A DNA stretch of 8,266 nucleotides from Alloprevotella tannerae (lineage in GTDB: Bacteria; Bacteroidota; Bacteroidia; Bacteroidales; Bacteroidaceae). A program made the translations under genes and the position numbers. Position 1 is the stretch's first letter; each line of letters starts with the position of its first letter. The stretch is taken from assembly GCA_015259305.1 (NCBI GenBank), contig JABZGO010000068.1:253-8518 (forward strand). The letters are read 5' to 3'. Shown one piece after another: positions 1-6,895 of this stretch. Below the pieces are notes generated by a model. The model did no database searches. It saw only the letters and a program-made list of their open reading frames with translations, and was not told the origin of the DNA.

Positions 1-1560
1 CACCCAACCTTGCTGATCATAGTCGTCAAAATACACAAACTGCGCATCGCCATAAACATCAACACGTTGTCCGGCTTTCTTGCTTTTAATGATCAACCCT
101 AATTTGTATTGACCATCTTTGTTCGTTGTTTGATTATCGCTTGTCAAAAACTGTGCAAGCACATAATAGCGGCCGGTCTCCGGATCTTTCATAGACGCCG
201 CACTGATATAACCATCAAAAGCTTTCGCAAATGTAGAATTTACAACAGCTCCTGTTATGGCATAATCGCCACCTGAGGAATAAGTGATGGGCTGACCATT
301 TGTGTTGGTTGTTACCGGAATACGCACAGCAACCCTATTATCGCGTGCAGCATTTGTAACTACAATCTGCAATTCAAATTCATCAGCATTGTTGCTATAA
401 GCACAGATTTGTCCATTGCGAAGGTTGTAATACGTCTTGCTCGGCGTTTTGAATTCACCCTCCATCATTGGGCGAATAAAAGTCTGAACGGTAGAGTCAG
501 CTTTATCAAAATTCGCCGTCAAAGCGATAGGAGAATCGGCTTCGTTGCCGGCAGCGACACAAATAATGGCTTCTTTACCACACAACGCAAGGAATCTATT
601 CATTATGCTTGTTGAATCGTGTGCCCCAACGTTACTACCTAATGAAAGGTTAATGACACAGGGTTTACGCTTTGGACCTGACAACTTTGCGTAATTGATA
701 ATGTCATCCACGCCAAACGCAATAAATTGGTCGCGCAAATCACCACACGAAGCGACAATTTCAGATTCTGTAGCACCACCATAATACAAGTTGGGGACCG
801 TCACATTATAAGATGTATTTTGGTCATCACTCTTTGCAGCAAGAATATTTCCTTTGTATCCACCGGCCATAATACCCAGTGTATGAGTACCATGGAAGTT
901 TGTATAACTATCGCTTGCAAACTCTTCGATAGGATAGGTATCGTCGCGTTGCTGCATGGTGTCAAGTACCGCGCGAGGATAATAGTTCTGATAAAGATAG
1001 CCTTGCTTCGTTGTTGTTGTAGCTGTTATCTTACTCAGATATCCGAAACGTGTTGTACCATCGGGCTTTAAGAAGTTAATGTGGTTGGGGTCGATACCTC
1101 CATCGACAATACCTGTCACAACTCCCTTACCGGTGTAAGCCTGTGGAAGGTCAACACCTTGGTGGATTTTGTCGATACCTGTAACACGGCGAACAATGTC
1201 CATCTTCTGATATACAGGACGTGACAATTCCATGCGTCGTACGCATTTCAACTCCGTAATACGCTCCACATCTGCTGTAGGTAGCGTGACGATAGCAATA
1301 TTACCACGCACTCTGTGTACTTGAACGCCTTGCGATTTCAGTTCGGCAAGCGCCTGCTGACCATTGAATTCAATCATAGCCATGACATTTTGCTGAACTT
1401 GTTTCGGCTGTTCGAAAGTACGTAAGCGGCTATTGTAGGTCGGAATTGATGTATTCCGCATCTGCAATAGCATCATTTGGCTCTGCAAATCGAGCTTTGA
1501 TTGGCCATATACCGTAGTAGCTATGGCCAAACACAAAGTAGTAAACGTAAACTTTCTCAT
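1..1560 (-). CDS. S8 family subtilisin-like serine protease, secreted, C-terminal part beyond window
   Basis: Reading leftward from ATG at 1560, the frame stays open for 520 codons to the window edge. Residues 1-20 form a signal peptide (MRKFTFTTLCLAIATTVYGQ). Residues about 59-125 look like an inhibitor-type propeptide (MAMIEFNGQQALAELKSQG). The subtilase core follows: Asp153 in GIVDGGIDPNH, His223 in NFHGTHTLGIMAGGY, and the oxyanion-hole Asn339 in ICVAAGNEADS. About 180 residues after Asn339 contain no GTSM(A/S) motif, so an inserted beta-rich domain probably separates Asn from the catalytic Ser, which would lie outside the window. The protein should act in the periplasm, on the surface or outside the cell; its substrate is unknown. 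The start overlaps the stop of the upstream secreted-protein gene by one base (TAATG), which implies co-transcription and coupled translation. Family assignment is firm. Completeness, and whether it carries a type IX secretion tail, cannot be seen here. Confidence 0.93.
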   Translation of the reverse strand, partial: MRKFTFTTLCLAIATTVYGQSKLDLQSQMMLLQMRNTSIPTYNSRLRTFEQPKQVQQNVMAMIEFNGQQALAELKSQGVQVHRVRGNIAIVTLPTADVERITELKCVRRMELSRPVYQKMDIVRRVTGIDKIHQGVDLPQAYTGKGVVTGIVDGGIDPNHINFLKPDGTTRFGYLSKITATTTTKQGYLYQNYYPRAVLDTMQQRDDTYPIEEFASDSYTNFHGTHTLGIMAGGYKGNILAAKSDDQNTSYNVTVPNLYYGGATESEIVASCGDLRDQFIAFGVDDIINYAKLSGPKRKPCVINLSLGSNVGAHDSTSIMNRFLALCGKEAIICVAAGNEADSPIALTANFDKADSTVQTFIRPMMEGEFKTPSKTYYNLRNGQICAYSNNADEFELQIVVTNAARDNRVAVRIPVTTNTNGQPITYSSGGDYAITGAVVNSTFAKAFDGYISAASMKDPETGRYYVLAQFLTSDNQTTNKDGQYKLGLIIKSKKAGQRVDVYGDAQFVYFDDYDQQGWV

Positions 1561-3158
1561 TATTTCTTTATCAAGATTTTCTTACCATTTATTATATACA
1601 AACCTGAAGGTAAATTGTCGCCTTGCACGCGCGTACCATTAAGATGATAAATGGCTGCCTTTTCTTTTGCAGACTGTTGCCAGATGCCTTCCATTCCCGT
1701 AGAACCGGTTAGTAGAATATCCAAACGATCGCCATTCTTCAACGTCACTTCGAAGCTGGTTCCTCCTTCATAAGTCGGTTTCACTTTCTCACCATTCAAA
1801 TTTACAACCATCTTGCTGAGGTCGTTACCATAAGCACCAAACATAAAGGTATTATCGTCGGCAGAGAACATCAGTGTGTTTTCTCCGCTTTGCATAGGAA
1901 CGGTTGAACGGTCTGAGCGATAGAAATTAAATCCGTAATTGGCAAGACTAATATCGTCGATATACACAATGGCTTTCTGGTCGCGCACGATTGCTGACGT
2001 TGTTACATCTATCTGCATGCCTTCCGTGAGTTTTATCTCATAAGTTCCATCGCCGCCGGCTGTCATGGCTGTGCCATTTACTTTCAGCGCTTCTATCTTG
2101 CAGCCACTATTTGGCTTTATCTGAATCATGCTACTTACTTCGTTCAGTTCGATCGTGTTTTCGCCATCTTTAATCGTTATGACTTTGTTATTATAGCTAC
2201 TGCCTTGATATACGGTGATGTTTTCGGCTTTATCTACGTTCAATGTTGCTTTAATGGTAGCATATTTGTGGGCCTGAATATCGAAAGTTGTTTCAGCTTT
2301 CACAAGATATTCGAAGGTTCCATACACGCTTGTAACTACATTATTGACTTTAAATTCGTCTAAGGCGTAGTTTGTTTTGTCGAAGGTAAGTGCGAGTTTT
2401 GTTCCGGCCTTCACGGTAAAGTTGGCATCGGCGAAGTTGGTCACCTCTTTACCATCAGCTGTAACCTTACTGAGAATAGCTTTAACATCTTCGCTTGAAA
2501 AATTGAATTTTACAGGGCAGTCTACATCCGGATAGTTAGCGGTAATAACGACTACGCTTCCTTCTTTGGGGGTTACAAAGAACTGATTGCCTGAACTGTT
2601 TACTTCTACTCCGTCGAGTGTAACTTTATAAAGTGGCGCATCGCCATAATTGGCATTGCCTATGGTTAACGTTTTCTCTACGTTGGGGATCCATTTCACC
2701 GTATTGTCACCATCTTGCAAACTTACTACGGAGTGCGACTCGTAGCGTTCCATCTTTACTTTTGCAGCATGATCGACTTTAACGGTGCAAGATCCGGTGC
2801 GTGCATCGGCAAGTACGCCCGACTTTACCGTAAAGGTAAGGTTGGCGTCGGCATCTGATAAATAAATATTGCAGGTCGTAAGACCGGAAATGGATTGTTC
2901 TACAAACTCGCCGTCTTTGTTGGGCTTATAGACTCTCTTTAAATAAAAGCCATCTTTGGCTTCTATCTGAACAGAACCATACTGTGGGACGGTTAATTTG
3001 TTCACACCATTCACGAGATTTGCGACCGGTGCATAATTAACTTTCACCATCACTCTGCTGGCATCGTCGATATCTAACTTAATAGATATATCCGCCATAG
3101 CATTCATTGACGTTAGTGCCATCAGCACTAAGACAAAGGCATAGTAGATTTTCTTCAT
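1560..3158 (-). CDS. Secreted repeat protein with T9SS-like C-terminal tail, coupled to the S8 protease
   Basis: A 532-residue protein whose family I do not recognise by name. Residues 1-22 are a clear signal peptide ending AMA before DISIKLDI. The body seems to hold about five degenerate beta-rich units of 80-90 residues, anchored by VNGVNKLTV (49), LQDGDNTVKW (147), VKAGTKLAL (249), IKDGENTIEL (329) and MQSGENTLMF (422). Most units then show a second anchor such as KVTLDGVEV, KVNGTAM or VNLNGEKV. The last 30 residues (IYHLNGTRV...LPSGLYIINGKKILIKK) match the short C-terminal sorting tail common in Prevotella and relatives, suggesting type IX export and surface attachment or release. It is the first gene of a pair with the S8 protease and shares a base with it. 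It might be a protease partner, inhibitor or adhesin; the sequence does not decide. The ATG at 3158 sits directly before the signal peptide. Confidence 0.88.
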   Translation of the reverse strand: MKKIYYAFVLVLMALTSMNAMADISIKLDIDDASRVMVKVNYAPVANLVNGVNKLTVPQYGSVQIEAKDGFYLKRVYKPNKDGEFVEQSISGLTTCNIYLSDADANLTFTVKSGVLADARTGSCTVKVDHAAKVKMERYESHSVVSLQDGDNTVKWIPNVEKTLTIGNANYGDAPLYKVTLDGVEVNSSGNQFFVTPKEGSVVVITANYPDVDCPVKFNFSSEDVKAILSKVTADGKEVTNFADANFTVKAGTKLALTFDKTNYALDEFKVNNVVTSVYGTFEYLVKAETTFDIQAHKYATIKATLNVDKAENITVYQGSSYNNKVITIKDGENTIELNEVSSMIQIKPNSGCKIEALKVNGTAMTAGGDGTYEIKLTEGMQIDVTTSAIVRDQKAIVYIDDISLANYGFNFYRSDRSTVPMQSGENTLMFSADDNTFMFGAYGNDLSKMVVNLNGEKVKPTYEGGTSFEVTLKNGDRLDILLTGSTGMEGIWQQSAKEKAAIYHLNGTRVQGDNLPSGLYIINGKKILIKK

Positions 3159-3307
3159 GCGCTTTAAAATTAATATTATCTATTGTCTAGTTTAAAATAT
3201 CTCGGAGGAGATTTTACTTCGGTATGCTTTAACCCGCAAGATTCAAGCAATAATACCACCTTACTTCTGAATGCTTCGCCAAGCTTCTTATCTTTACAAA
3301 TCGCGCT

Positions 3308-3337
3308 CAAAGATACAAAAAGAATCTCACAACCAAA
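3308..3337 (-). promoter_or_regulatory. Bacteroidota-type promoter for the secreted protein/protease pair
   Basis: On the minus strand a perfect -7 box TATCTTTG (3315-3308) lies 18 bases after a -33 box TTTG (3337-3334), fitting the Bacteroidota pattern TTTG-N19-21-TAnnTTTG within one base of spacing. Transcription would begin near 3300 and leave a leader of roughly 140 bases before the ATG at 3158. The match is seen directly; promoter activity is inferred. Confidence 0.6.
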
Positions 3338-3410
3338 ATTATATTCGGTTTTTTGTGGTCTCCTACGGATGTTTTTCTGTCAATTTGGAAGGTTTCTCGC
3401 TCGCTTAAGA

Positions 3411-3661
3411 GGATAGAATCCTCCAAAAGAGGAGGGAGTTACCCGTACGTGTTCGAGGAATGCTCAAAGCTACAACCATACCTACTCCAATGACGAAGAC
3501 GAAAACCATTACATTGTTCTCCAGGGTGCTCATTGACAAAGAGAGCACATTCTTGCTTAGAGAAAAGTGCCTACTAAAACACGAATAATTTCATTTATTC
3601 CTGATTCACTATATACAAGTTCAGAAATAAATGACGACTTTTGTGAGCGTGTAAGTCCCAT
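3411..3661 (-). pseudogene. Decayed transposase N-terminal remnant, probably IS256 (mutator) family
   Basis: Starting at ATG 3661, the first frame gives 34 residues (MGLTRSQKSSFISELV...) and stops at 3557. Reading on from 3570 in the next frame gives ALFSKQECALFVNEHPGEQ, then CNGFRLRHWSRYGCSFE, up to a stop at 3439. A third frame (3467-3438) gives LSIPRTRTGN, and a further shift gives GGFYPL near 3411-3425. Joined, these resemble the N-terminus of IS256-type transposases: a short helical start, then NG(F/Y)R, then the IPRxRxGxFYP stretch. At least two frameshifts are required and the catalytic DDE region is absent, so it cannot be active. AAAGGAAA precedes the ATG. Similarity is judged from memory of the family, so the exact IS family is less certain than its status as a broken coding remnant. 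Confidence 0.6.
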
Positions 3662-3679
3662 TGTTACTTTCCTTTTTGT

Positions 3680-3719
3680 TTTGTAATTACAAAGATAAGA
3701 GCGAAGGAGATTACACACT
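3680..3719 (-). promoter_or_regulatory. Promoter of the transposase remnant with an overlapping 14-bp palindrome
   Basis: The minus strand has a perfect -7 box TATCTTTG (3697-3690) and a weak -33 candidate around 3719-3716 (TGTG rather than TTTG). A perfect palindrome TTTGTAATTACAAA (3680-3693) overlaps the 3' half of the -7 box and the expected start of transcription, where a repressor could bind. The ATG at 3661 follows about 20 bases later with a good ribosome binding site. The position suits autoregulation of a transposase gene, but that is inference. Confidence 0.4.
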
Positions 3720-3909
3720 TTTAAGATAGAATCGAACTTTATCAAGAAGATGAGACTTTTAGGTGTGAACCTTTTTAAGTCAAAATCATCGTTTCCTACC
3801 CTTCCATAAAAAGGTACGGATATTTTACGGGAAAGATTATGTACACTATATTGATTTTACAATACCCCTTTATCCGCTTTGATTGAAAAGGCAATAGCAT
3901 CTTTCTTGC
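3720..3909. other. Intergenic stretch with no recognisable feature
   Basis: About 190 bases between the promoter of the transposase remnant and the terminator at 3910-3966. It is AT-rich, with no convincing coding frame, RNA gene or repeat. It could include the outer end of the decayed insertion sequence, but I could not identify a terminal inverted repeat or target duplication. Confidence 0.4.
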
Positions 3910-3966
3910 AAAAATAAAGAGCTGTATTCCCCAAACGTGCGCAACATTTTGGGGAACACACGCTCT
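3910..3966 (-). terminator. Strong intrinsic terminator ending the right-hand gene cluster
   Basis: Just 9 bases after the stop of the YwqG-like gene, the minus strand forms a long hairpin. AGAGC pairs with GCTCT, TGTG with TACA (one G-U pair, one bulged G), and TTCCCCAAA with TTTGGGGAA around a 12-base loop: about 18 base pairs in all. TTTATTTTT follows directly. The U-rich tract exists only on the minus-strand side, which gives the orientation. Confidence 0.85.
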
Positions 3967-3975
3967 ACATATAGC

Positions 3976-4821
3976 TTAGCAACAATCCCAACTATACAAA
4001 CATTTCGCAAAGTCAAGATGCTTCAGTTGCTCTTTTGTGGCAAAGAAGTTGCCCACGCCCGAGTCGCCCCAAAGAATTTGGTAGTCCTCATCACCATAGT
4101 AAGAGTCGAGCTGAAACAATAATTCAGTATAGTGTTGCAGTGACTCGCAAGTGCGTGGGTCTGACTGCGTAAAGTATCCATAGCCCCCTATTTGCGTATG
4201 CTTTTCAATCTCAAGCGCATCATAGAGTTCACCGAAAAGATCTTCGTCTATATCATTGATCTCACAAAGACTTCCCACTTGCTGTTCGGGAAAATGCGAA
4301 TTCCACTTTTTCACAAAGACAGCTCCGGCACGATAGTCGAATAACAGCGGCCATTGCTTCTCCGACTTAAAGGCCATAGACAAAGGAGTATCGGTCATAA
4401 TGGGCGTACACAGATCTCCGTCTTCGTCACCCTTTGGTTTGTAAAGAGTAGTCAACTCTTGCTCAGAGAAGTGGTCTTCGATCGTAGGATAATACAAGAC
4501 GCGTTTATTTATATCGGAGCAAGGGTTTTCATAGTCATTACCCATATCATAATCGCCACCAAAAATCCAAAACTGTACGATGCCTTTCTTTGGATATATA
4601 GCGTTCTCGGGCAACTCTTCGCAGTTTATCTGTGCCAGAAACATCAGTTGTTCGCCCTTATCATTGGTTGGAATACAAGCTGATTTTGGCAAATAGAAGT
4701 GTCCGCCTACCTTACTCTGTGTAATTCCCACCATCGGGTTAGCCGTTAGCTCTATCTTGATTACGTCGAGAAGTGCCTCTTTCTTAAAATCTTCTATAAA
4801 TGCATTTAGCTTTTCTTTCAT
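3976..4821 (-). CDS. YwqG-like DUF1963 family protein
   Basis: A 281-residue soluble protein with the DUF1963/YwqG signature along its whole length: SKVGGHFYLP (36-45), FLAQINCEELP (61-71), GIVQFWI (80-86), HTQIGGYGYFTQSDPR (208-223), LLFQLDS (234-240), ILWGDSGVGNFF (249-260) and DFAKCLYSWDC (270-280). It has no signal peptide or membrane segment. Length is normal for the family and both ends look intact. A strong Shine-Dalgarno sequence AAGGAGG lies at 4835-4829, 7 bases before the ATG. The gene begins 19 bases after the preceding gene and ends at a strong terminator, so it is the last gene of the cluster. The biochemical role of DUF1963 is not established; in Bacteroidota it recurs among immunity-type genes of polymorphic toxin systems, and this context supports that reading. 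Confidence 0.88.
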   Translation of the reverse strand: MKEKLNAFIEDFKKEALLDVIKIELTANPMVGITQSKVGGHFYLPKSACIPTNDKGEQLMFLAQINCEELPENAIYPKKGIVQFWIFGGDYDMGNDYENPCSDINKRVLYYPTIEDHFSEQELTTLYKPKGDEDGDLCTPIMTDTPLSMAFKSEKQWPLLFDYRAGAVFVKKWNSHFPEQQVGSLCEINDIDEDLFGELYDALEIEKHTQIGGYGYFTQSDPRTCESLQHYTELLFQLDSYYGDEDYQILWGDSGVGNFFATKEQLKHLDFAKCLYSWDCC

Positions 4822-4840
4822 TGTTTTGCCTCCTTCATTG

Positions 4841-5266
4841 TTACTTACTCATTGTCGGCTCAATATCATAGATCATTTTCCCCGCGAAGAAGATATTCAT
4901 CACACAGTGTACAGGGACTTGATCCGTCCAAAGCCAGCCTTGGAATACAGCCATACCCCAATTGTAGGTTTCGTGGATAATCTCAAACTCACTACGCATA
5001 TATTTGCTTTGATATGTTTCAAAATCTATACGCTTGCCTTGAAAATCATCTAACAGCGTATCGCTGAACACAAGTACATCTACATCATCTATGTCTACTT
5101 GCTCAAAAATGATTTGTGCTTTATGAGTGTGTTCTGCACCTTCATCATAGGAAAAGATATAATCAAAATGCAATATCAGACTTCCGTCCTTATACTCCAT
5201 CTCCCTGATGCGTGCATCGTGAAGCGAGTATTTGAAATATGCGCCAAAGTCTCTTGCTATTTTCAT
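4841..5266 (-). CDS. Hypothetical LHD-motif protein, possible immunity protein
   Basis: A 141-residue acidic soluble protein that I cannot assign to a named family. The N-terminal part contains FKYSLHDARIREMEYKDGSL, where a (S)LHD motif is followed by beta strands (LILHFDYIF, KAQIIFEQVDIDDVDVLVF). The C-terminal part is rich in aromatics (ETYNWGMAVFQGWLWTD). A similar opening of the type F-x-x-S-L-H-D followed by a strand pair recurs in small immunity-like proteins. I chose ATG at 5266; the frame extends four codons further to a TTG at 5278 (MAVK), possible but less usual. It sits 50 bases after the SMI1/KNR4 gene and 19 before the YwqG-like gene, so it is probably in the same transcript. An immunity role comes from context only. 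Confidence 0.8.
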   Translation of the reverse strand: MKIARDFGAYFKYSLHDARIREMEYKDGSLILHFDYIFSYDEGAEHTHKAQIIFEQVDIDDVDVLVFSDTLLDDFQGKRIDFETYQSKYMRSEFEIIHETYNWGMAVFQGWLWTDQVPVHCVMNIFFAGKMIYDIEPTMSK

Positions 5267-5316
5267 CTTTACAGCCAATTGTCTGCCCTATATCCTTGGT
5301 CGTATATTACTGCACG

Positions 5317-6792
5317 TCAACTTCCGCAAACTACGTAAAACATAGGAACTTCATGCGCTGTGTAATCAGAACTACTACCCTCATAATCTATTCCTTCAAA
5401 AAATACGTGGTCGCCCAGCTCTTTATTAGCCATCAGCTTTTGCAGTTTCCAGACTATCTCCTGTACAGAAAAAGACTTTCCATTATCGGCTTTCAAATGC
5501 GCCCTGATATCTACCTGCCACATACCATCTTCTTTTTCCTCTTCAAGAAGTTCTTCATAGTCATCAGTCAGACATTCATTATCATAGAGTTGCTCCAAGC
5601 TTTCTATCCACGCCTCGTATGTAACAAGTATTTCCGCTTCTTCTATTGGTGCGTTACATTCCGTTTCTCGCCAGTTCTCGCCAAGTCTTTGCGCCATCTT
5701 TTCATTGAATTTTGCCTCAAATTCTTCTGCTGAATAATCGTGCTTATCAAAAATCCAATTTACGTCAAACAGATTATTATATTTGTGCTGCTGATCATTA
5801 GCAGGCGCTTCCGGCGCAACATCTTCGTTCTTGTATTTCTTATAATGCTCGTATACCAGCGGCGTTTGCGATTTATATTTCTCTAAAGCCCCAGACAGCA
5901 AACGAAATTCTACAAGTTCCATACACCATTCTATAACCTTTTCATCCTCGGCCTTTTCGATAGCCTTTTCAAACATTTCCAAGGCCTTTAAGTTGTCGGC
6001 TTCCGAATTATGGGGAAAGCATCGACTCGCATAAGAATAGCCATAACGGTAATACCATACTGCTTTTCTCTCTTCCTCAGGAATCATATCCATGATTCTC
6101 ATCGCCTCGTTTTCCTGATTATTGTTGTTGTAAGACCTAGCCAGCATACCCATAAGTTCAGCGCTCAAATTCTCGATGCCTACATAGGTGAGCAATTCTA
6201 TCACGCGCTCTTCTTCCTGCATCTCTTGAAGGAACTTTATGGCAAGGCATTTTTGGTTTTCATCTAAAAGCGCAAAGTCTTCATTTTCCATTTCTGTGGC
6301 ATCTATGGTAAGCCCTTTGATAAAGTCTTCAAAGGTATCCGCCAAAACGCCGATATGATAATCGCTCTCTTGATCTACTACGACCACTTTGGGCTCGCCA
6401 TCTTTTCCGCACTCCCTATAATCAAGAAAAATCATATCGTGACCACCCGAAATGGTATCGGCCACGGCAATGCCAATATTAGGATAGCCCCACTCCGATA
6501 TCATAAATGCGCTTCCCAGTTCGCCGCAAAGCGAATGGCGTTTTGTTCTGTCTATGCCGAATATACCGGTAATGTTTATTTCATAATCGTCTGTAAGAAA
6601 TACACGTAGTACAGGAATACCCCCGTTGTGCTTTTTGATGAGTTCGATATAGGATTGCGGCAGTTTGTAGCCCAATTCTTTTTCTATTTCCGATATTTCT
6701 TCGTCCGTAGGCGCTTTGCCTATATATGCTTTCTTCGCATAATCACTATCGTTCCAAAAGTTTGTCCAATCAAAGTTTTCAAATGGTTTCAT
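5317..6792 (-). CDS. SMI1/KNR4 (SUKH) domain protein fused to helical repeats and an unknown C-terminal domain
   Basis: A 491-residue soluble acidic protein. Residues about 25-165 form an SMI1/KNR4 domain: APTDEEISEIEKELGYKLP, then SYIELIKKHNGG, IFGID, the FLDYRECGKDGEPKVVVVD segment, and the closing LADTFEDFIKGL. Residues about 180-320 are helical and TPR-like (AELMGMLARSYNNNNQENEA, then WYYRYGYSYASR and LKALEMFEKAIEKAEDE). A linker rich in Ala, Pro and Glu near 322-336 leads to a C-terminal domain (340-491) that I do not recognise; it begins FDVNWIFDKHDYSAEEF and ends in beta segments (MFYVVCGS). SUKH proteins commonly act as immunity proteins that bind and neutralise nuclease or other toxins. 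At 491 residues it is far longer than a lone SUKH domain (about 130-160), so it may combine two binding modules. AGAGGA lies before the ATG at 6792. No toxin domain is evident. Confidence 0.88.
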   Translation of the reverse strand: MKPFENFDWTNFWNDSDYAKKAYIGKAPTDEEISEIEKELGYKLPQSYIELIKKHNGGIPVLRVFLTDDYEINITGIFGIDRTKRHSLCGELGSAFMISEWGYPNIGIAVADTISGGHDMIFLDYRECGKDGEPKVVVVDQESDYHIGVLADTFEDFIKGLTIDATEMENEDFALLDENQKCLAIKFLQEMQEEERVIELLTYVGIENLSAELMGMLARSYNNNNQENEAMRIMDMIPEEERKAVWYYRYGYSYASRCFPHNSEADNLKALEMFEKAIEKAEDEKVIEWCMELVEFRLLSGALEKYKSQTPLVYEHYKKYKNEDVAPEAPANDQQHKYNNLFDVNWIFDKHDYSAEEFEAKFNEKMAQRLGENWRETECNAPIEEAEILVTYEAWIESLEQLYDNECLTDDYEELLEEEKEDGMWQVDIRAHLKADNGKSFSVQEIVWKLQKLMANKELGDHVFFEGIDYEGSSSDYTAHEVPMFYVVCGS

Positions 6793-6841
6793 ATCAATTC
6801 CTCTTTATTTGCTTATACTTTAGATTTATCCCGTGTTGCTT

Positions 6842-6891
6842 CAGTGTACAAGTACACCGACAAACACATTTTTTTACATTATGAATAACAA
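6842..6891 (-). promoter_or_regulatory. Inverted repeat and possible promoter before the SMI1/KNR4 gene
   Basis: In the 103-base gap between the DUF2004 and SMI1/KNR4 genes the minus strand has a dyad CGGTGTAC-TT-GTACACTG (6859-6842), perfect over the inner GTGTAC/GTACAC arms. Just upstream is a possible promoter: TTG (6891-6889), a 20-base spacer, then TGTGTTTG (6868-6861), one mismatch from TAnnTTTG. If this is used, the dyad lies right at the transcription start and could be an operator or a 5' hairpin. No U-run follows on the minus strand, so it is not a terminator for the cluster. Confidence 0.35.
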
Positions 6892-6895
6892 CGAC

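Noticed and set aside
409..1071. Plus-strand open frames opposite the S8 protease
   Set aside because: The minus frame contains the subtilase motifs; these are shadows with cysteine-rich, unstructured translations.
3183..3416. 77-codon plus-strand open frame in the gap upstream of the secreted protein
   Set aside because: It overlaps the opposite-strand promoter and leader, has a composition unlike a folded protein, and no ribosome binding site or family resemblance is visible.
3421..3437. CCTCC/GGAGG inverted repeat as a terminator or IS end
   Set aside because: It lies inside the transposase remnant between coding segments, with no U-run and no matching terminal repeat elsewhere.
3662..3745. 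Longer start (3745) for the transposase remnant frame
   Set aside because: The promoter -7 box and ribosome binding site lie inside the extension, so translation should begin at 3661.
3800..3905. 33-codon minus-strand open frame beginning MLLPFQSKRIKGYCKIN
   Set aside because: It lies just after a strong terminator, has no ribosome binding site and resembles no protein I know; length is within chance.
5239..5733. 164-codon plus-strand open frame rich in Phe, Ile and Leu
   Set aside because: It lies opposite the C-terminal domain of the SMI1/KNR4 protein. Its apparent hydrophobicity is the mirror of the acidic Glu/Asp/Lys codons on the minus strand, not a membrane protein.
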